DNA of 64,000 bases from Mesorhizobium shangrilense (GTDB lineage Bacteria > Pseudomonadota > Alphaproteobacteria > Rhizobiales > Rhizobiaceae): the NCBI RefSeq assembly GCF_040537815.1, contig NZ_JBEWSZ010000001.1:2914001-2978000 (forward strand), written 5' to 3'. A program made the translations under genes and the position numbers. Of the stretch, positions 16,702 to 26,394 are shown in pieces. The stretch's first letter is position 1, and each line of letters begins with the position of its first letter. Under the pieces are notes generated by a model. That model saw only the letters and a list, made by a program, of their open reading frames with translations, ran no database searches and was not told the DNA's origin.

Positions 16702-18150
16702 TCATTTGCGAAGGCCGCCTCTCCTGTGACCGCTGACCTGCACGCCGTCCTCGGCACGCAGATACAGGAATCCCGGAATCGAAATCAGCGGGATGACTGC
16801 GGTCAGCAGGAACACTTGATGAAAGCGCTCTGGCGTCATGACATGGGTTTCTCCCGCGACCAGCCCGAGCAGCATGGCGGCGATCGAAACGCCCAGCGAA
16901 ACGCTGAGCTGCTGCAGCACACCGCCGAGGCTGGTGGCGCGGCTGAGCTTGTCCGCAGGCAGGTCGGCATAGGACAAGGTGTTGGAGGTCATGAACTGCG
17001 CCGAACGGACGATCCCGAACAGGAAGACGTAAGAACCAATCATCCAATGTGGCGTATCGGCCCGCATCAAGACGAAACCCGCCACTGTTGCCGAACCGAC
17101 AAGCGCGCTGCCAATCAACACGACCTTGAAGCCGAAGCGCCGCAACAGCGACGACAGCAGCGGCCGCATGAGCAAGGCGCCGAAGCTGCCGACGAATGTC
17201 AGCGAGCCGGACGTGACCGGGCTCATGCCAAAGCCGACCTGCAGCATTAGCGGCAGCAGGAAAGGCACGCCGTTGAGGCCGACGCGGCACAGGCCGCCTG
17301 CCAGCGTGCCGACCCAGAACGAACGAAATCGAAACAGCGTCAGGTCGACGGCCGGCGCCACCACGCGCCGCGCATAGCGCCCGAAGGCCACCAGCAACAG
17401 CACCGCGGCCGCAAGCACCAGCACCGTCGCTGAAATCGGAATGATCGGCCGGCCGATGCTTTCCAGGCCGAATTGCAGAAGCGTCACGCCGCATCCCACC
17501 ATCAGGAACCCGGCGAAGTCGAAGCGTTGCACCGCTTCCTCATGAAAATCGTCGACGAAGCGCAGCGCGGCCAGGATGCCGATCAGGCCGAATGGCACGT
17601 TGACGTAGAATATCCATCGCCACGACGCATAGGTAGTCAGCAGCCCGCCGAGCAGTGGCCCGATCACAGGCCCTATGATGGCCGGCAAGGTCATGTAGGT
17701 CATGGCGGTGATCAGCCCGCTGCGTGGAAAGCTGCGCAGCAGGATCAACCGGCCAACCGGCGTCATCATGGCGCCGCCCAGCCCCTGCAGCGCGCGCATT
17801 GCCAGCAGCATGCCGAAACTGTTGGCCATGCCGCACAGCGCCGAGCCCAGGGTGAAGGTGAGCAGCGCCAGCGCGAACACCCTTCGTGCGCCGAACCTGT
17901 CGGCGAACCAGCCGCTGACCGGAATGAACACGGCCAGCGTCAGGATGTAGGTGGTGATCGCCAGATTGAGCCTGACTGGCGTCGTGTCGAGGCTGCGTGC
18001 GATGGCCGGGATCGCGGTGGTGATGATGGTGGAATCGAGTTGTTCCATCAGGAAGGCAATGGCGACGATTATCGGAATAATCAGTCTCAGCCTCGGGTCG
18101 CGCTCGGTGGCGAATTGAGGCTGTTCCAATGCTCTGGCCAATTCCGTCAT
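16702..18150 (-). CDS. DHA2-type MFS drug/metabolite exporter (EmrB-like)
   Basis: 482 residues with 12 to 14 predicted membrane helices. The motif A region GWFADRFGARRVF follows helix 2, and antiporter motif C-like glycines lie in AIIGPVIGPLLGGLL. The N-terminal LDSTIITTAIPAIA is typical of the EmrB/QacA group. These proteins exchange protons for amphipathic compounds. Upstream 18151-18423 is a 273-nt promoter region in which no gene was recognised. The product likely exports a toxic metabolite; substrate unknown. Confidence 0.9.
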   Translation of the reverse strand: MTELARALEQPQFATERDPRLRLIIPIIVAIAFLMEQLDSTIITTAIPAIARSLDTTPVRLNLAITTYILTLAVFIPVSGWFADRFGARRVFALALLTFTLGSALCGMANSFGMLLAMRALQGLGGAMMTPVGRLILLRSFPRSGLITAMTYMTLPAIIGPVIGPLLGGLLTTYASWRWIFYVNVPFGLIGILAALRFVDDFHEEAVQRFDFAGFLMVGCGVTLLQFGLESIGRPIIPISATVLVLAAAVLLLVAFGRYARRVVAPAVDLTLFRFRSFWVGTLAGGLCRVGLNGVPFLLPLMLQVGFGMSPVTSGSLTFVGSFGALLMRPLLSSLLRRFGFKVVLIGSALVGSATVAGFVLMRADTPHWMIGSYVFLFGIVRSAQFMTSNTLSYADLPADKLSRATSLGGVLQQLSVSLGVSIAAMLLGLVAGETHVMTPERFHQVFLLTAVIPLISIPGFLYLRAEDGVQVSGHRRGGLRK

Positions 18151-18423
18151 GCAGGTGGCTTGTGCTCTGGCCTGTTCGATCCCGATGGAAGCGGGATGCG
18201 GCTCAATATGTTTGTTTGAGTATGAATCTACTCCAAAGCAGCAATCATCTCATCCGACCGACCAACCATGACACGATCGCACGGCGTGTCTTATGGTCCG
18301 ACAAAAGGCGGAGCGGTAGTCAATTCTGTCTGGGTGGAGGTCAACAAAGTTTGACTGCCGGCTGCCTGCCAGCAAGTGCGAACCCAGCCGGGGTCATCAA
18401 ACCCGCATGAGGACCGAACGGTG

Positions 18424-19863
18424 TTATTGATAGGGGCCGGTGAGGTTGGATTTTTCGGCGACAAGGCAAAAGCGATTGATCAATCGGACAAGCTCCGCGC
18501 CTTGTTCGGCGACGATGTCTCGGCGCTGCTCCGGGTCCGCGCTTGCCATGGCCTTCCAAAACCGAGCTTGCAGGTCACAGAGGTCGCCCAGTTCAGAGCA
18601 CTCTTGCACGCTCAGCTTCAACAGATTCCCCGCCGTTACCGGCCCGACGCCGGAGGGTGTGGTTGCTCCCAGGGAAACATATTCCGGCGGCACGGTGCCT
18701 TTTGCGTTCGTCACCGATCTGCGGCGGATGACGTCGAAGATCTGGTCGACTGCCTGTTTGGCCCCAGCCACCCGCGAAGGATGATCCGTATCGGCCGCGG
18801 CGTGCGGCAGAAGCTCAAGCTTGCCGCCATGTTTCTCGACTAGGGCGAGATAAGGCAACATCGGGCCTGAAAGGCTGCCGGTCGAAGCGTCCCGGAACAG
18901 GTCGGCATCGATTGCCGCATGGCGCACCCGCCCGGCATCAAGAGCATCGCCAAGAGCCGCGACGTCGACAAGTTCGCCGCGATCATAATTGACCAGCACC
19001 GCACCCTTGTTCAGGCGCGACAACACCTCCGCGCCGACGAGCCCTGCATTGGCATAGCCCCCGGTTTGCGCGTCCTGCTTGCCAAGCCCGACATGGACGC
19101 TCAGCACATCGGCGCCTTGAGCCGCGTCAGCGGGACTTGGCGCGTAGACAAACCCTTCGGCCTCGATCCACTCCCGGTGCCTTGGCCTCGCATGAACGAC
19201 CACATGCATGCCGAAGGCGCGGGCAAGCTTGGCGACCTCGCGGCCGATATTGCCGTAGCCGATGATCGCGATCGTCTTGCCTTCGAGCTTCTCGGTCGGG
19301 AAGTCGCGCAAGTCCCTACCCGTATCGAACATGCTGCCCGCGACCCGATCATGAAGTGTGTCGACGTCGATATCGGGCAGCACTTTCAGGATCGCCTTCA
19401 TCACCATCTGGGCCGTGGCGCGGCTGTTGATGCCCGGTGTGTTCATCAGCACCGCCGTGCCGCCTTCGCCGCTGCCGCCACCCCAGGAGCGCGACCCCAT
19501 ATTGCCGGTGCCGGCGCCGATCCGCACGCCGGCAAGCGGAAAGACGGTCTCGGCCGGCAGGAAGGTCGCCGCCGCGATGACTGCGTCGTAGCGGCCGTCG
19601 CCGGCGGCTTCGATCAACTCTTCCCGCGTGCTGAGATCCGGCTGGTAGAAGAAATGAACGAGGCCGTGTTCGAGGCTGGCCTTGTCGCCAAGTGCGCCCG
19701 CATGAAAGCGACCGCCCCGGGTTTCAATGTGGGCCTGCACCTCGCTGGCATCGGGCTTTCCGTCAGGCCCAAAGCGCAGGCCGACCAGGTCGCAGATGAG
19801 CACGGCATAGGCGCGCTGCTGTTCAGTTGACTCGGTGTTCTGTGCATTGGTGTTAGCGGTCAC
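18424..19863 (-). CDS. D-isomer-specific 2-hydroxyacid dehydrogenase family protein with C-terminal extension
   Basis: 479 residues, about 130 longer than usual. The NAD fold is at about 195-320 (TIAIIGYGNIGREVAKLARA); the catalytic Arg fits VNYDRGELVD and the His fits LLPHAAADTDH. The dehydrogenase core ends near residue 370. The last approximately 100 residues (SVTNAKGTVPPEYVSLGAT to the end) are not part of the usual fold and are of unknown role. GTG start at 19863 with GGGGAAA upstream. Neighbours are the MFS exporter and a DadA-like remnant. Confidence 0.82.
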   Translation of the reverse strand: MTANTNAQNTESTEQQRAYAVLICDLVGLRFGPDGKPDASEVQAHIETRGGRFHAGALGDKASLEHGLVHFFYQPDLSTREELIEAAGDGRYDAVIAAATFLPAETVFPLAGVRIGAGTGNMGSRSWGGGSGEGGTAVLMNTPGINSRATAQMVMKAILKVLPDIDVDTLHDRVAGSMFDTGRDLRDFPTEKLEGKTIAIIGYGNIGREVAKLARAFGMHVVVHARPRHREWIEAEGFVYAPSPADAAQGADVLSVHVGLGKQDAQTGGYANAGLVGAEVLSRLNKGAVLVNYDRGELVDVAALGDALDAGRVRHAAIDADLFRDASTGSLSGPMLPYLALVEKHGGKLELLPHAAADTDHPSRVAGAKQAVDQIFDVIRRRSVTNAKGTVPPEYVSLGATTPSGVGPVTAGNLLKLSVQECSELGDLCDLQARFWKAMASADPEQRRDIVAEQGAELVRLINRFCLVAEKSNLTGPYQ

Positions 19864-19915
19864 GTCGTTTCCCCATCAACGGAAGGCCTGCTGCGGCAGC
19901 AGCGCGTCCTGATAA

Positions 19916-20088
19916 TCAGAACCTACCCGTTCGGAAAGGTGTCAGATCGACCGCCGGCGGCAGACCAGCGGCAAGCTGCGACACGATCTTGCCGGTGACG
20001 GCGCCGCCAATGAGGCCATGATGGCCGTGGCCGAAAGCTTAGATGACATTCCTCGCCCGCGACGCCCGGTCGATGGGCCCGTCCGCCT
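19916..20088 (-). pseudogene. C-terminal remnant of a DadA-like FAD amino-acid dehydrogenase
   Basis: On the minus strand, directly after the stop of the FAD oxidoreductase gene, one frame reads EADGPIDRASRARNVI, a stop (TAA), then AFGHGHHGLIGGAVTGKI and VSQLAAGLPPAVDLTPFR. It ends at TGA 19918-19916. AFGHGHHGL is the C-terminal FAD-contact region of D-amino-acid dehydrogenase/DAO proteins, where the expected residue before AFGHGH is tyrosine; TAT to TAA explains the internal stop. The 5' portion is missing. It is a decayed gene, perhaps left after recombination with the neighbouring DAO gene. Confidence 0.7.
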
Positions 20089-21393
20089 CTAAAGGCTCGG
20101 TCCCAGTTGAATCGGGCTGCCGTCGCTGAACCGGGATTGGCGGAACCTATGAAGGTTGTGTCCTGTCTCGTTTCCCTGGACGAGGTCGCACACCACACGG
20201 CCCATGCCAGGCCCGATGCCAAAGCCATGACCGCTCATCCCGGTCGCGATAACGAGGCCGGGGATTTCGGCGGCGTGATCAACGACAGGCACAACATCCG
20301 GCATCGCATCGATCATGCCCGCCCAGCTCGCCTTGAGCGGCACAGTCTTGAACTGCGGGAAAAGCTCCTTGAACTCGCGGTCGATGTCGCGCAGCGCCGA
20401 GGCTTTGGGGGTGGGATCGAGGATGCGCATCCGTTCGAATGGACTCTCCTCGTCCGCGTGCCACTTGCGCGGGGTTGACCAACCATCCGGATACCCTCGC
20501 GGCGCGGCCGGCAGGTAGCGCGTGCCAAAAGGATTCGCCATCAGCGCGCTGACATACTTGCTGGCGTGACGAAACGCGTCCGGCCCGACATACAGCTGAT
20601 TGGCGCCCCCCGATGCAAGCGTGTATCCGCCATCCTGCCTGCGTCGGAATGCGATATGTTCGTCGGCGACCGCACCCGGATGAACTTCGGGCATCGGTTG
20701 GGTCGCGGCGACCGTCGCCCTGACGCTGAGCTGCGGGATCGAGATACCGTGCGCGCGCAGGAAGAGCGACGTCCATGCGCCGCTCGCGACCACGACGCTC
20801 GACGTGGCGATACGGCCCTTCTCGGTCCAGACGCCGCTGATGCGTCCCGCAGAGACATCAAGCATACGTGCCGCGCAATTCTCCATGATCGTGACGCCCT
20901 GCCGGGCAGCCAGGCGCGCAAGCGCGGGAACGGCAACCCAAGGCTCGGCTCGCATGTCCGAGGGGGTTGTCATTGCTCCCTTGAACGAGCGCGCCATTGC
21001 CGGGATCAGCCTGGCGGTCTCGCCTTGATCGAGGAGACGTGTGTCGACGTCATGAGCCTGGGCGATCTTCAGGAATTTCGCGAACCCGGCCATCTCCTTG
21101 TCCGTGCGCGCAAGATAGGTGACGCCTGTCTGTTTCAACCCTATGTCTTCGCCGCACTCCTCAGCCAGTTGACGCCAGAGGCGTTGCGCTTCGATGACGA
21201 TCGGCAATTCATCGGCATCGCGGCCCTGTTGCCGGATCCAGCCCCAGTTACGCGAGGATTGCTCGGCGGCGATGCGCCCCTTTTCCAGCAACGTCACCGA
21301 GATGTTGCGCCTGGCCAGGAACAGCGCGGTGGTCACGCCGATGACGCCGCCGCCGATGATCACGACGTCAGAGGTCTTCGGCAGCGGCTCCAT
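20089..21393 (-). CDS. DAO-family FAD-dependent oxidoreductase
   Basis: 434 residues. N-terminal FAD fold DVVIIGGGVIGVTTALFLAR, then SSRNWGWIRQQGRD, and the C-terminal GLVIATGMSGHGFGIGPGMG that closes over the flavin. Family members oxidise amino acids (D-amino acids, glycine, sarcosine). The start is placed at ATG 21393, where the family begins; an in-frame extension to 21555 adds an unrelated N-terminus. No good ribosome site precedes 21393, so the start is uncertain. Followed immediately by the DadA-like fragment. Confidence 0.85.
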   Translation of the reverse strand: MEPLPKTSDVVIIGGGVIGVTTALFLARRNISVTLLEKGRIAAEQSSRNWGWIRQQGRDADELPIVIEAQRLWRQLAEECGEDIGLKQTGVTYLARTDKEMAGFAKFLKIAQAHDVDTRLLDQGETARLIPAMARSFKGAMTTPSDMRAEPWVAVPALARLAARQGVTIMENCAARMLDVSAGRISGVWTEKGRIATSSVVVASGAWTSLFLRAHGISIPQLSVRATVAATQPMPEVHPGAVADEHIAFRRRQDGGYTLASGGANQLYVGPDAFRHASKYVSALMANPFGTRYLPAAPRGYPDGWSTPRKWHADEESPFERMRILDPTPKASALRDIDREFKELFPQFKTVPLKASWAGMIDAMPDVVPVVDHAAEIPGLVIATGMSGHGFGIGPGMGRVVCDLVQGNETGHNLHRFRQSRFSDGSPIQLGPSL

Positions 21394-21810
21394 AAACTGG
21401 ATTGGAGTGGCTTCGGTGAAAGGAAAAATTGTCAAGGATGCTATCCTGTTTGATATGCCACAGCCGCATCCGGTCAACAGACTTGTCTTGACTGCGAGAC
21501 CCCCGACGCGTCCGCAGAATGTCGGCGATGCGTGAGGAGATTGATAGCCCATCATCGCTACGTCGACCTGGAGAACCAGAGCACTGATGCAATAAAGTTG
21601 TTGACGGCCATCGAAACATCATTCGATGCACAACACGTGAACTTGACGGCAAGGCCGCAAACGCCGTCCAGCGGCACGACCACGGAAGCCTGGTGGATCG
21701 ACCGGCGGCATGGGCATTCGAATGCCCATGCCGCCGGTCTTACGCCAATGCTGGGGAGACAGAGTATTTTGGGAACACAGGCCTTCAGCGCGGCGTATGG
21801 TTGAGCCCGA
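21394..21810. other. Intergenic region between FAD oxidoreductase and formaldehyde dehydrogenase genes
   Basis: About 417 nt with no supported gene. It should contain the promoter of the FAD oxidoreductase and the 3' end of the demethylase operon. The dominant structure is the 38-bp perfect palindrome at 21701-21738, listed separately. Confidence 0.6.
21701..21738. repeat. Perfect 38-bp palindrome
   Basis: The two 19-nt arms (left arm begins ACCGGCGGCATGGGCATT, centre CG) are exact reverse complements with no loop. It begins 72 nt after the formaldehyde dehydrogenase stop on the minus strand. It can fold as a very stable hairpin and may terminate the 22 to 27 kb minus-strand operon. No T run is present, so an operator or repeat role is also possible. 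Confidence 0.6.
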
Positions 21811-22938
<1,128 letters not shown>

Positions 22939-22997
22939 TTTTTCTCTCCCCAAAAATGGTTTTTGCCGAGCCACGGCTCCGGCTCTCAGTGATCGTC

Positions 22998-23648
22998 TTA
23001 AGCGGCGATCTTGCCGGGGCCGGCCGGGAATACCCCCGACATGACCGTGAACCCCTTGATGCGCTTGACCCGGTCGCACCAGCGGCGGATGGCTGGATAG
23101 TCCTGGCGCGGAATGCCGCCCTCCTCCGACAGGATGATGTAGGGAAAGCAGGCGATGTCGGCGATGGTCGGGTGACCAGCCGAACAGATCCAGTCACGGC
23201 CCTGCTGCTCGCCAAACCACAGATGCTCGTCGAGGATGCGGAACAGCCGATGCGCGCCGGCGCGCGCGGCCTCGATGTCGACATCATAGAACAGGCCGTC
23301 ATGCAGGCGGGCCGCCGAGGCGGTTGCGGTGATGCCGTCGGCGAAAGCCAGCCATTGGCTGACCTCGCCAAGCAACGCCGGATTGTCGAGGGGATACCAA
23401 CTCTTTGACGGATCGTATTTCGACGCGAGATAGACAAGGATCGCCTGCGCGTCGCGCAGCACCAACCCGTCATCGTCGAGCACCGGGAGTTGCCCGAGCG
23501 GGTTGAGCTTCAGGAACCATTCGGATTTGTGCTCGCGGCCGGGGTAGAAATCGACCGGCACCGTCTTGTAGTCGATGCCGAGGAAACTCATCAGCAGGCG
23601 CAATTTGTAGCAATTGCCGGATAGTTCGTAGTCGTAAAGCGTGATCAT
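22998..23648 (-). CDS. Glutathione S-transferase family protein (NdmE-like)
   Basis: 216 residues. Thioredoxin-like N-terminal domain ([19 protein letters not shown], then [18 protein letters not shown] and [10 protein letters not shown]) and an all-helical C-terminal domain (about 90-210) with [18 protein letters not shown] precedes the start. In methylxanthine N7-demethylase the GST-like NdmE is a structural partner of NdmC and NdmD; this gene sits directly after an NdmD-type reductase gene, so the same role is likely. A general glutathione transferase role is the alternative. Confidence 0.85.
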   Translation of the reverse strand: MITLYDYELSGNCYKLRLLMSFLGIDYKTVPVDFYPGREHKSEWFLKLNPLGQLPVLDDDGLVLRDAQAILVYLASKYDPSKSWYPLDNPALLGEVSQWLAFADGITATASAARLHDGLFYDVDIEAARAGAHRLFRILDEHLWFGEQQGRDWICSAGHPTIADIACFPYIILSEEGGIPRQDYPAIRRWCDRVKRIKGFTVMSGVFPAGPGKIAA

Positions 23649-23658
23649 CGGCTGCTCC

Positions 23659-25425
23659 TTAGATGTCGAGCACGAGGCGTGCCGATTTGGCCCGCGAGAC
23701 ACAGGTCATGATCTTGGTCCCCGCCCTTTTCTCGGCATCGTTCAGATAGACGTCCTGGTGGTCCGGCTCACCTTCGATCACGGTCGCCACGCAGGTGCCG
23801 CAGGCGCCCTGTTCGCAGGACGATGGCACATCGATGCCGTTCTCGCGCATCACCTGCATGATGGTCTTGCCGGCAGGCACCTTGAGTGTGACGCAGGAGC
23901 GCGCCAGGGCCACTTCGAAACTCGAACTGTCGTCGATCTTGTTGGTGTTCTTGAAATATTCGAAATGCACGGCGCCGTCCGGCCAGCCCTGCTCGGCCGC
24001 GACCTTGCGGGCGGCTTCCAGCATCGGACCGGGACCGCAGATGTAGACATGCATGCCGTTTCGGTACGGGGAAAGCAGTTCGCGCAGTTTCGCGCCTGTC
24101 TGCTCGGGCGTGAGGCCGAGATGCGGCACCAGTGAGCCGCCGAGCCGCTGCAAGCGATCGGAGAAGGCGAGATGGTCTTCGCCTTGCGCGAAATAGTGCA
24201 GTTCGTGCGCCAGCTCCTGGTTCTTCAACGCCTGCGCCATGGCCAGCAGCGGCGTGATGCCGATGCCGCCGGCGACGAACAGCGTCTTGATCGCGTCGCG
24301 GCGCAGCGGAAAATTGTTGCGCGGCTCGGAAATCGCCAGCACGTCGCCTTCACGCACGCTCTCGTGCATGCATTTCGAGCCGCCTTTCGAATCCCTCTCC
24401 AGCTTGACGCCGATGGTAAAGCTGTCGGTCTCGCCAGGGCCGTTGATGATCGAATATTGCCGCACCTCGCCATTGGGCATGTGGACATCGATATGGGCGC
24501 CCGGTTGGAAGGTGGGCAGAAGGCCCTTGATCGGGCGAAGCTCGAACCCGGCTATGCCGTCGGCCGCCTGCCATTTGCGTGCCACCGTGACGCGCAGCGC
24601 AGCCTTGCGGCCATGCGTCGTCAGTTCCGGCATCTCGGCGAGTTCGGCTGAGACCTTTTCGTAGACAGGTTCGATCGGCGCGGGCACGGCCGCGTTTGCC
24701 GCCTCACGCTCCGCCGCATCGCGCAGCTTGCCAAGCCGCTCATTGTGGTGGCGCAGGACGGCGATACGCGCGGCTCCTTCGATATCCCCGTCGAGCACGC
24801 CGCGAATGACCGAACGGTTGGAATCGACCGGCTGGACGAAGAAGACGCCATGCGTCTCCTCGCTGCCGGCACGCGAGCGCAGCGCCACGGCAAAGTCCTG
24901 CACGGCTTCGACCATCATCTCGGCACCGTTGCCCTCGACAGCCCCGCTGGGCCGGAAACGATAGGCCTTCAGCCTCTCCACCACCTTGTCGGCGGGCGCA
25001 TTGACCGGGATGCCGCGCAAGGCGAGCAGCTGGCCTTCCGGCAGTCCGGCGACATCGGGAACCTCGCCCTGCGGTTCCTCGGACGACCAGACGAGGCCAT
25101 AGCGTTCCACCGCCGGAAAGGTGCGGTTGGTGATGGTACGCGCCGGCGCGTCGGCCGGGTGGGCGGGGATATAGGTACAGCCGGCGGTGCGGTTCGAATA
25201 GCGCCAGCCATGGTACTGGCACTTCAGCTCGCGGCCGTCGTTGATACCGATCGACAGCCTGACGCCACGATGCAGGCAGCGGTTCTCCCAGATGTTGACG
25301 TAACCGTCATCGGCACGCCAGACGGCAAATTCCCGGCCCAGCAACTGGCCATGGAAAACGTGGCGGTAAGGCAAATCATGGGCAGCGGCGATCGGATGCC
25401 ACCGGCTTCTGGTGTCTTGCAACAT
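23659..25425 (-). CDS. Rieske-reductase fusion (NdmD-like) of an N-demethylase
   Basis: 588 residues with an unusual domain order. Residues about 10-110 are a Rieske domain with CLH at 50-52 and CQYH at 69-72 (CxH-x16-CxxH). Residues about 280-500 are a flavin/NAD reductase (RQYSIINGPGETDSFTIGV, FVAGGIGITPLLAMAQAL, YICGPGPML). The last 85 residues are a plant-type ferredoxin (CEQGACGTC plus a distal Cys). There is no oxygenase catalytic domain. This architecture is diagnostic of NdmD, which hands electrons to Rieske-less or Rieske oxygenase partners. GGAG lies before the ATG. It is followed 10 nt later by the GST gene. Confidence 0.9.
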   Translation of the reverse strand: MLQDTRSRWHPIAAAHDLPYRHVFHGQLLGREFAVWRADDGYVNIWENRCLHRGVRLSIGINDGRELKCQYHGWRYSNRTAGCTYIPAHPADAPARTITNRTFPAVERYGLVWSSEEPQGEVPDVAGLPEGQLLALRGIPVNAPADKVVERLKAYRFRPSGAVEGNGAEMMVEAVQDFAVALRSRAGSEETHGVFFVQPVDSNRSVIRGVLDGDIEGAARIAVLRHHNERLGKLRDAAEREAANAAVPAPIEPVYEKVSAELAEMPELTTHGRKAALRVTVARKWQAADGIAGFELRPIKGLLPTFQPGAHIDVHMPNGEVRQYSIINGPGETDSFTIGVKLERDSKGGSKCMHESVREGDVLAISEPRNNFPLRRDAIKTLFVAGGIGITPLLAMAQALKNQELAHELHYFAQGEDHLAFSDRLQRLGGSLVPHLGLTPEQTGAKLRELLSPYRNGMHVYICGPGPMLEAARKVAAEQGWPDGAVHFEYFKNTNKIDDSSSFEVALARSCVTLKVPAGKTIMQVMRENGIDVPSSCEQGACGTCVATVIEGEPDHQDVYLNDAEKRAGTKIMTCVSRAKSARLVLDI

Positions 25426-25447
25426 TTCGTCGTCTCCAAAAATCTTG

Positions 25448-26353
25448 TCAGGCCGCAACCGGGATGACGCCGTAGGTCACGCCCTTCTGGCTGAGCCAGC
25501 GCCGGTAGGCGATGGCCGACTTGTCGGCCCGGATCGGTGTTTCAGCGCGCGGGTCCAGCGGCAGGCGCTTTGGCACCTGGTTCTCCAGGATCGGCTTGTC
25601 CTGTCCGAAGATGGTCTGTTGAAAGCGCTTGATGACCTTGTCTTCATTGTCCTCGTCGAGCACGCAAAGCAGCATGTGGGCGCGCACATGCTCCTGGTCG
25701 ACCGGCTGCAGGAAGATGGCGATGACATCGAGCCGGGTCTCGTCGACCGGGTTCGATTTGTAGAGCACCGAACAATAGGGGTGCGGCACGCGGTAGACAT
25801 AGTCCACGTCCGCGCCGCCATCCGAAACCGTCGAAGCCATCGGCTGGAAGAAGCGGCAACGCGTGGCCAGGATCTCGTCGCGATCGACGGAGATCTCGAC
25901 GTCGTATTCCTTGACCTCGGTATGCGGTTCGACGCCGAGGATGTCGGTGTGCACGTAGGGAAAATGGCCCATGTCGAGAAAGTTCTCGATGGCGCGTGGC
26001 GCGGAGACATTGACGCCAAAGGTCGCCGCATTGAGCTTGCGGCGGTCCGGCTCTTCATATTCCGGGATCGGGAACAGCTCGGCCGGCGGCGAGCCGAGCG
26101 ACGTCCAGACATAGCCATAGGCGCTCTTGGCCGGCAGTGTTTCACGGACTGACGCAGGATCGATCCGTTCCCCTGGCCGCAGGTCGGACCGCGATTTCCA
26201 GACACTGACGGCGCCGTTCGCGTCTACCGCAAAGCTGACCCGCTCCCCGAGCAGAATTGTCTCCACGACACTGTTGGGGGTCGTCTCGGCAATGGCGCCG
26301 ATCGGATGCCAGAGATTGAGAATGACCGGGTCTGAACATTTCGTCTGTATCAT
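25448..26353 (-). CDS. Rieske-less aromatic-ring-hydroxylase-type catalytic subunit (NdmC-like), second copy
   Basis: 301 residues. The catalytic domain is intact: ENFLDMGHFPYVH carries D-x2-H-x4-H, and QDKPILENQ supplies the third ligand Asp. The N-terminal portion (about 1-100) lacks any CxH...CxxH, so there is no Rieske cluster. That matches NdmC, which relies on the Rieske domain of NdmD. GAAGGA lies 7 nt before the chosen ATG 26353; an ATG at 26359 is too close to it. Roughly half identical by eye to the next gene, indicating duplication. It probably N-demethylates a methylated heterocycle. Confidence 0.85.
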   Translation of the reverse strand: MIQTKCSDPVILNLWHPIGAIAETTPNSVVETILLGERVSFAVDANGAVSVWKSRSDLRPGERIDPASVRETLPAKSAYGYVWTSLGSPPAELFPIPEYEEPDRRKLNAATFGVNVSAPRAIENFLDMGHFPYVHTDILGVEPHTEVKEYDVEISVDRDEILATRCRFFQPMASTVSDGGADVDYVYRVPHPYCSVLYKSNPVDETRLDVIAIFLQPVDQEHVRAHMLLCVLDEDNEDKVIKRFQQTIFGQDKPILENQVPKRLPLDPRAETPIRADKSAIAYRRWLSQKGVTYGVIPVAA

Positions 26354-26394
26354 TTTCATATCCTTCGAAGGAGCCAAGGCCAGCATCGATCCTG

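Noticed and set aside
16548..16757. Small minus-strand frame between the SDR and MFS genes
   Set aside because: Overlaps both neighbours and the SDR ribosome site; no recognisable motif.
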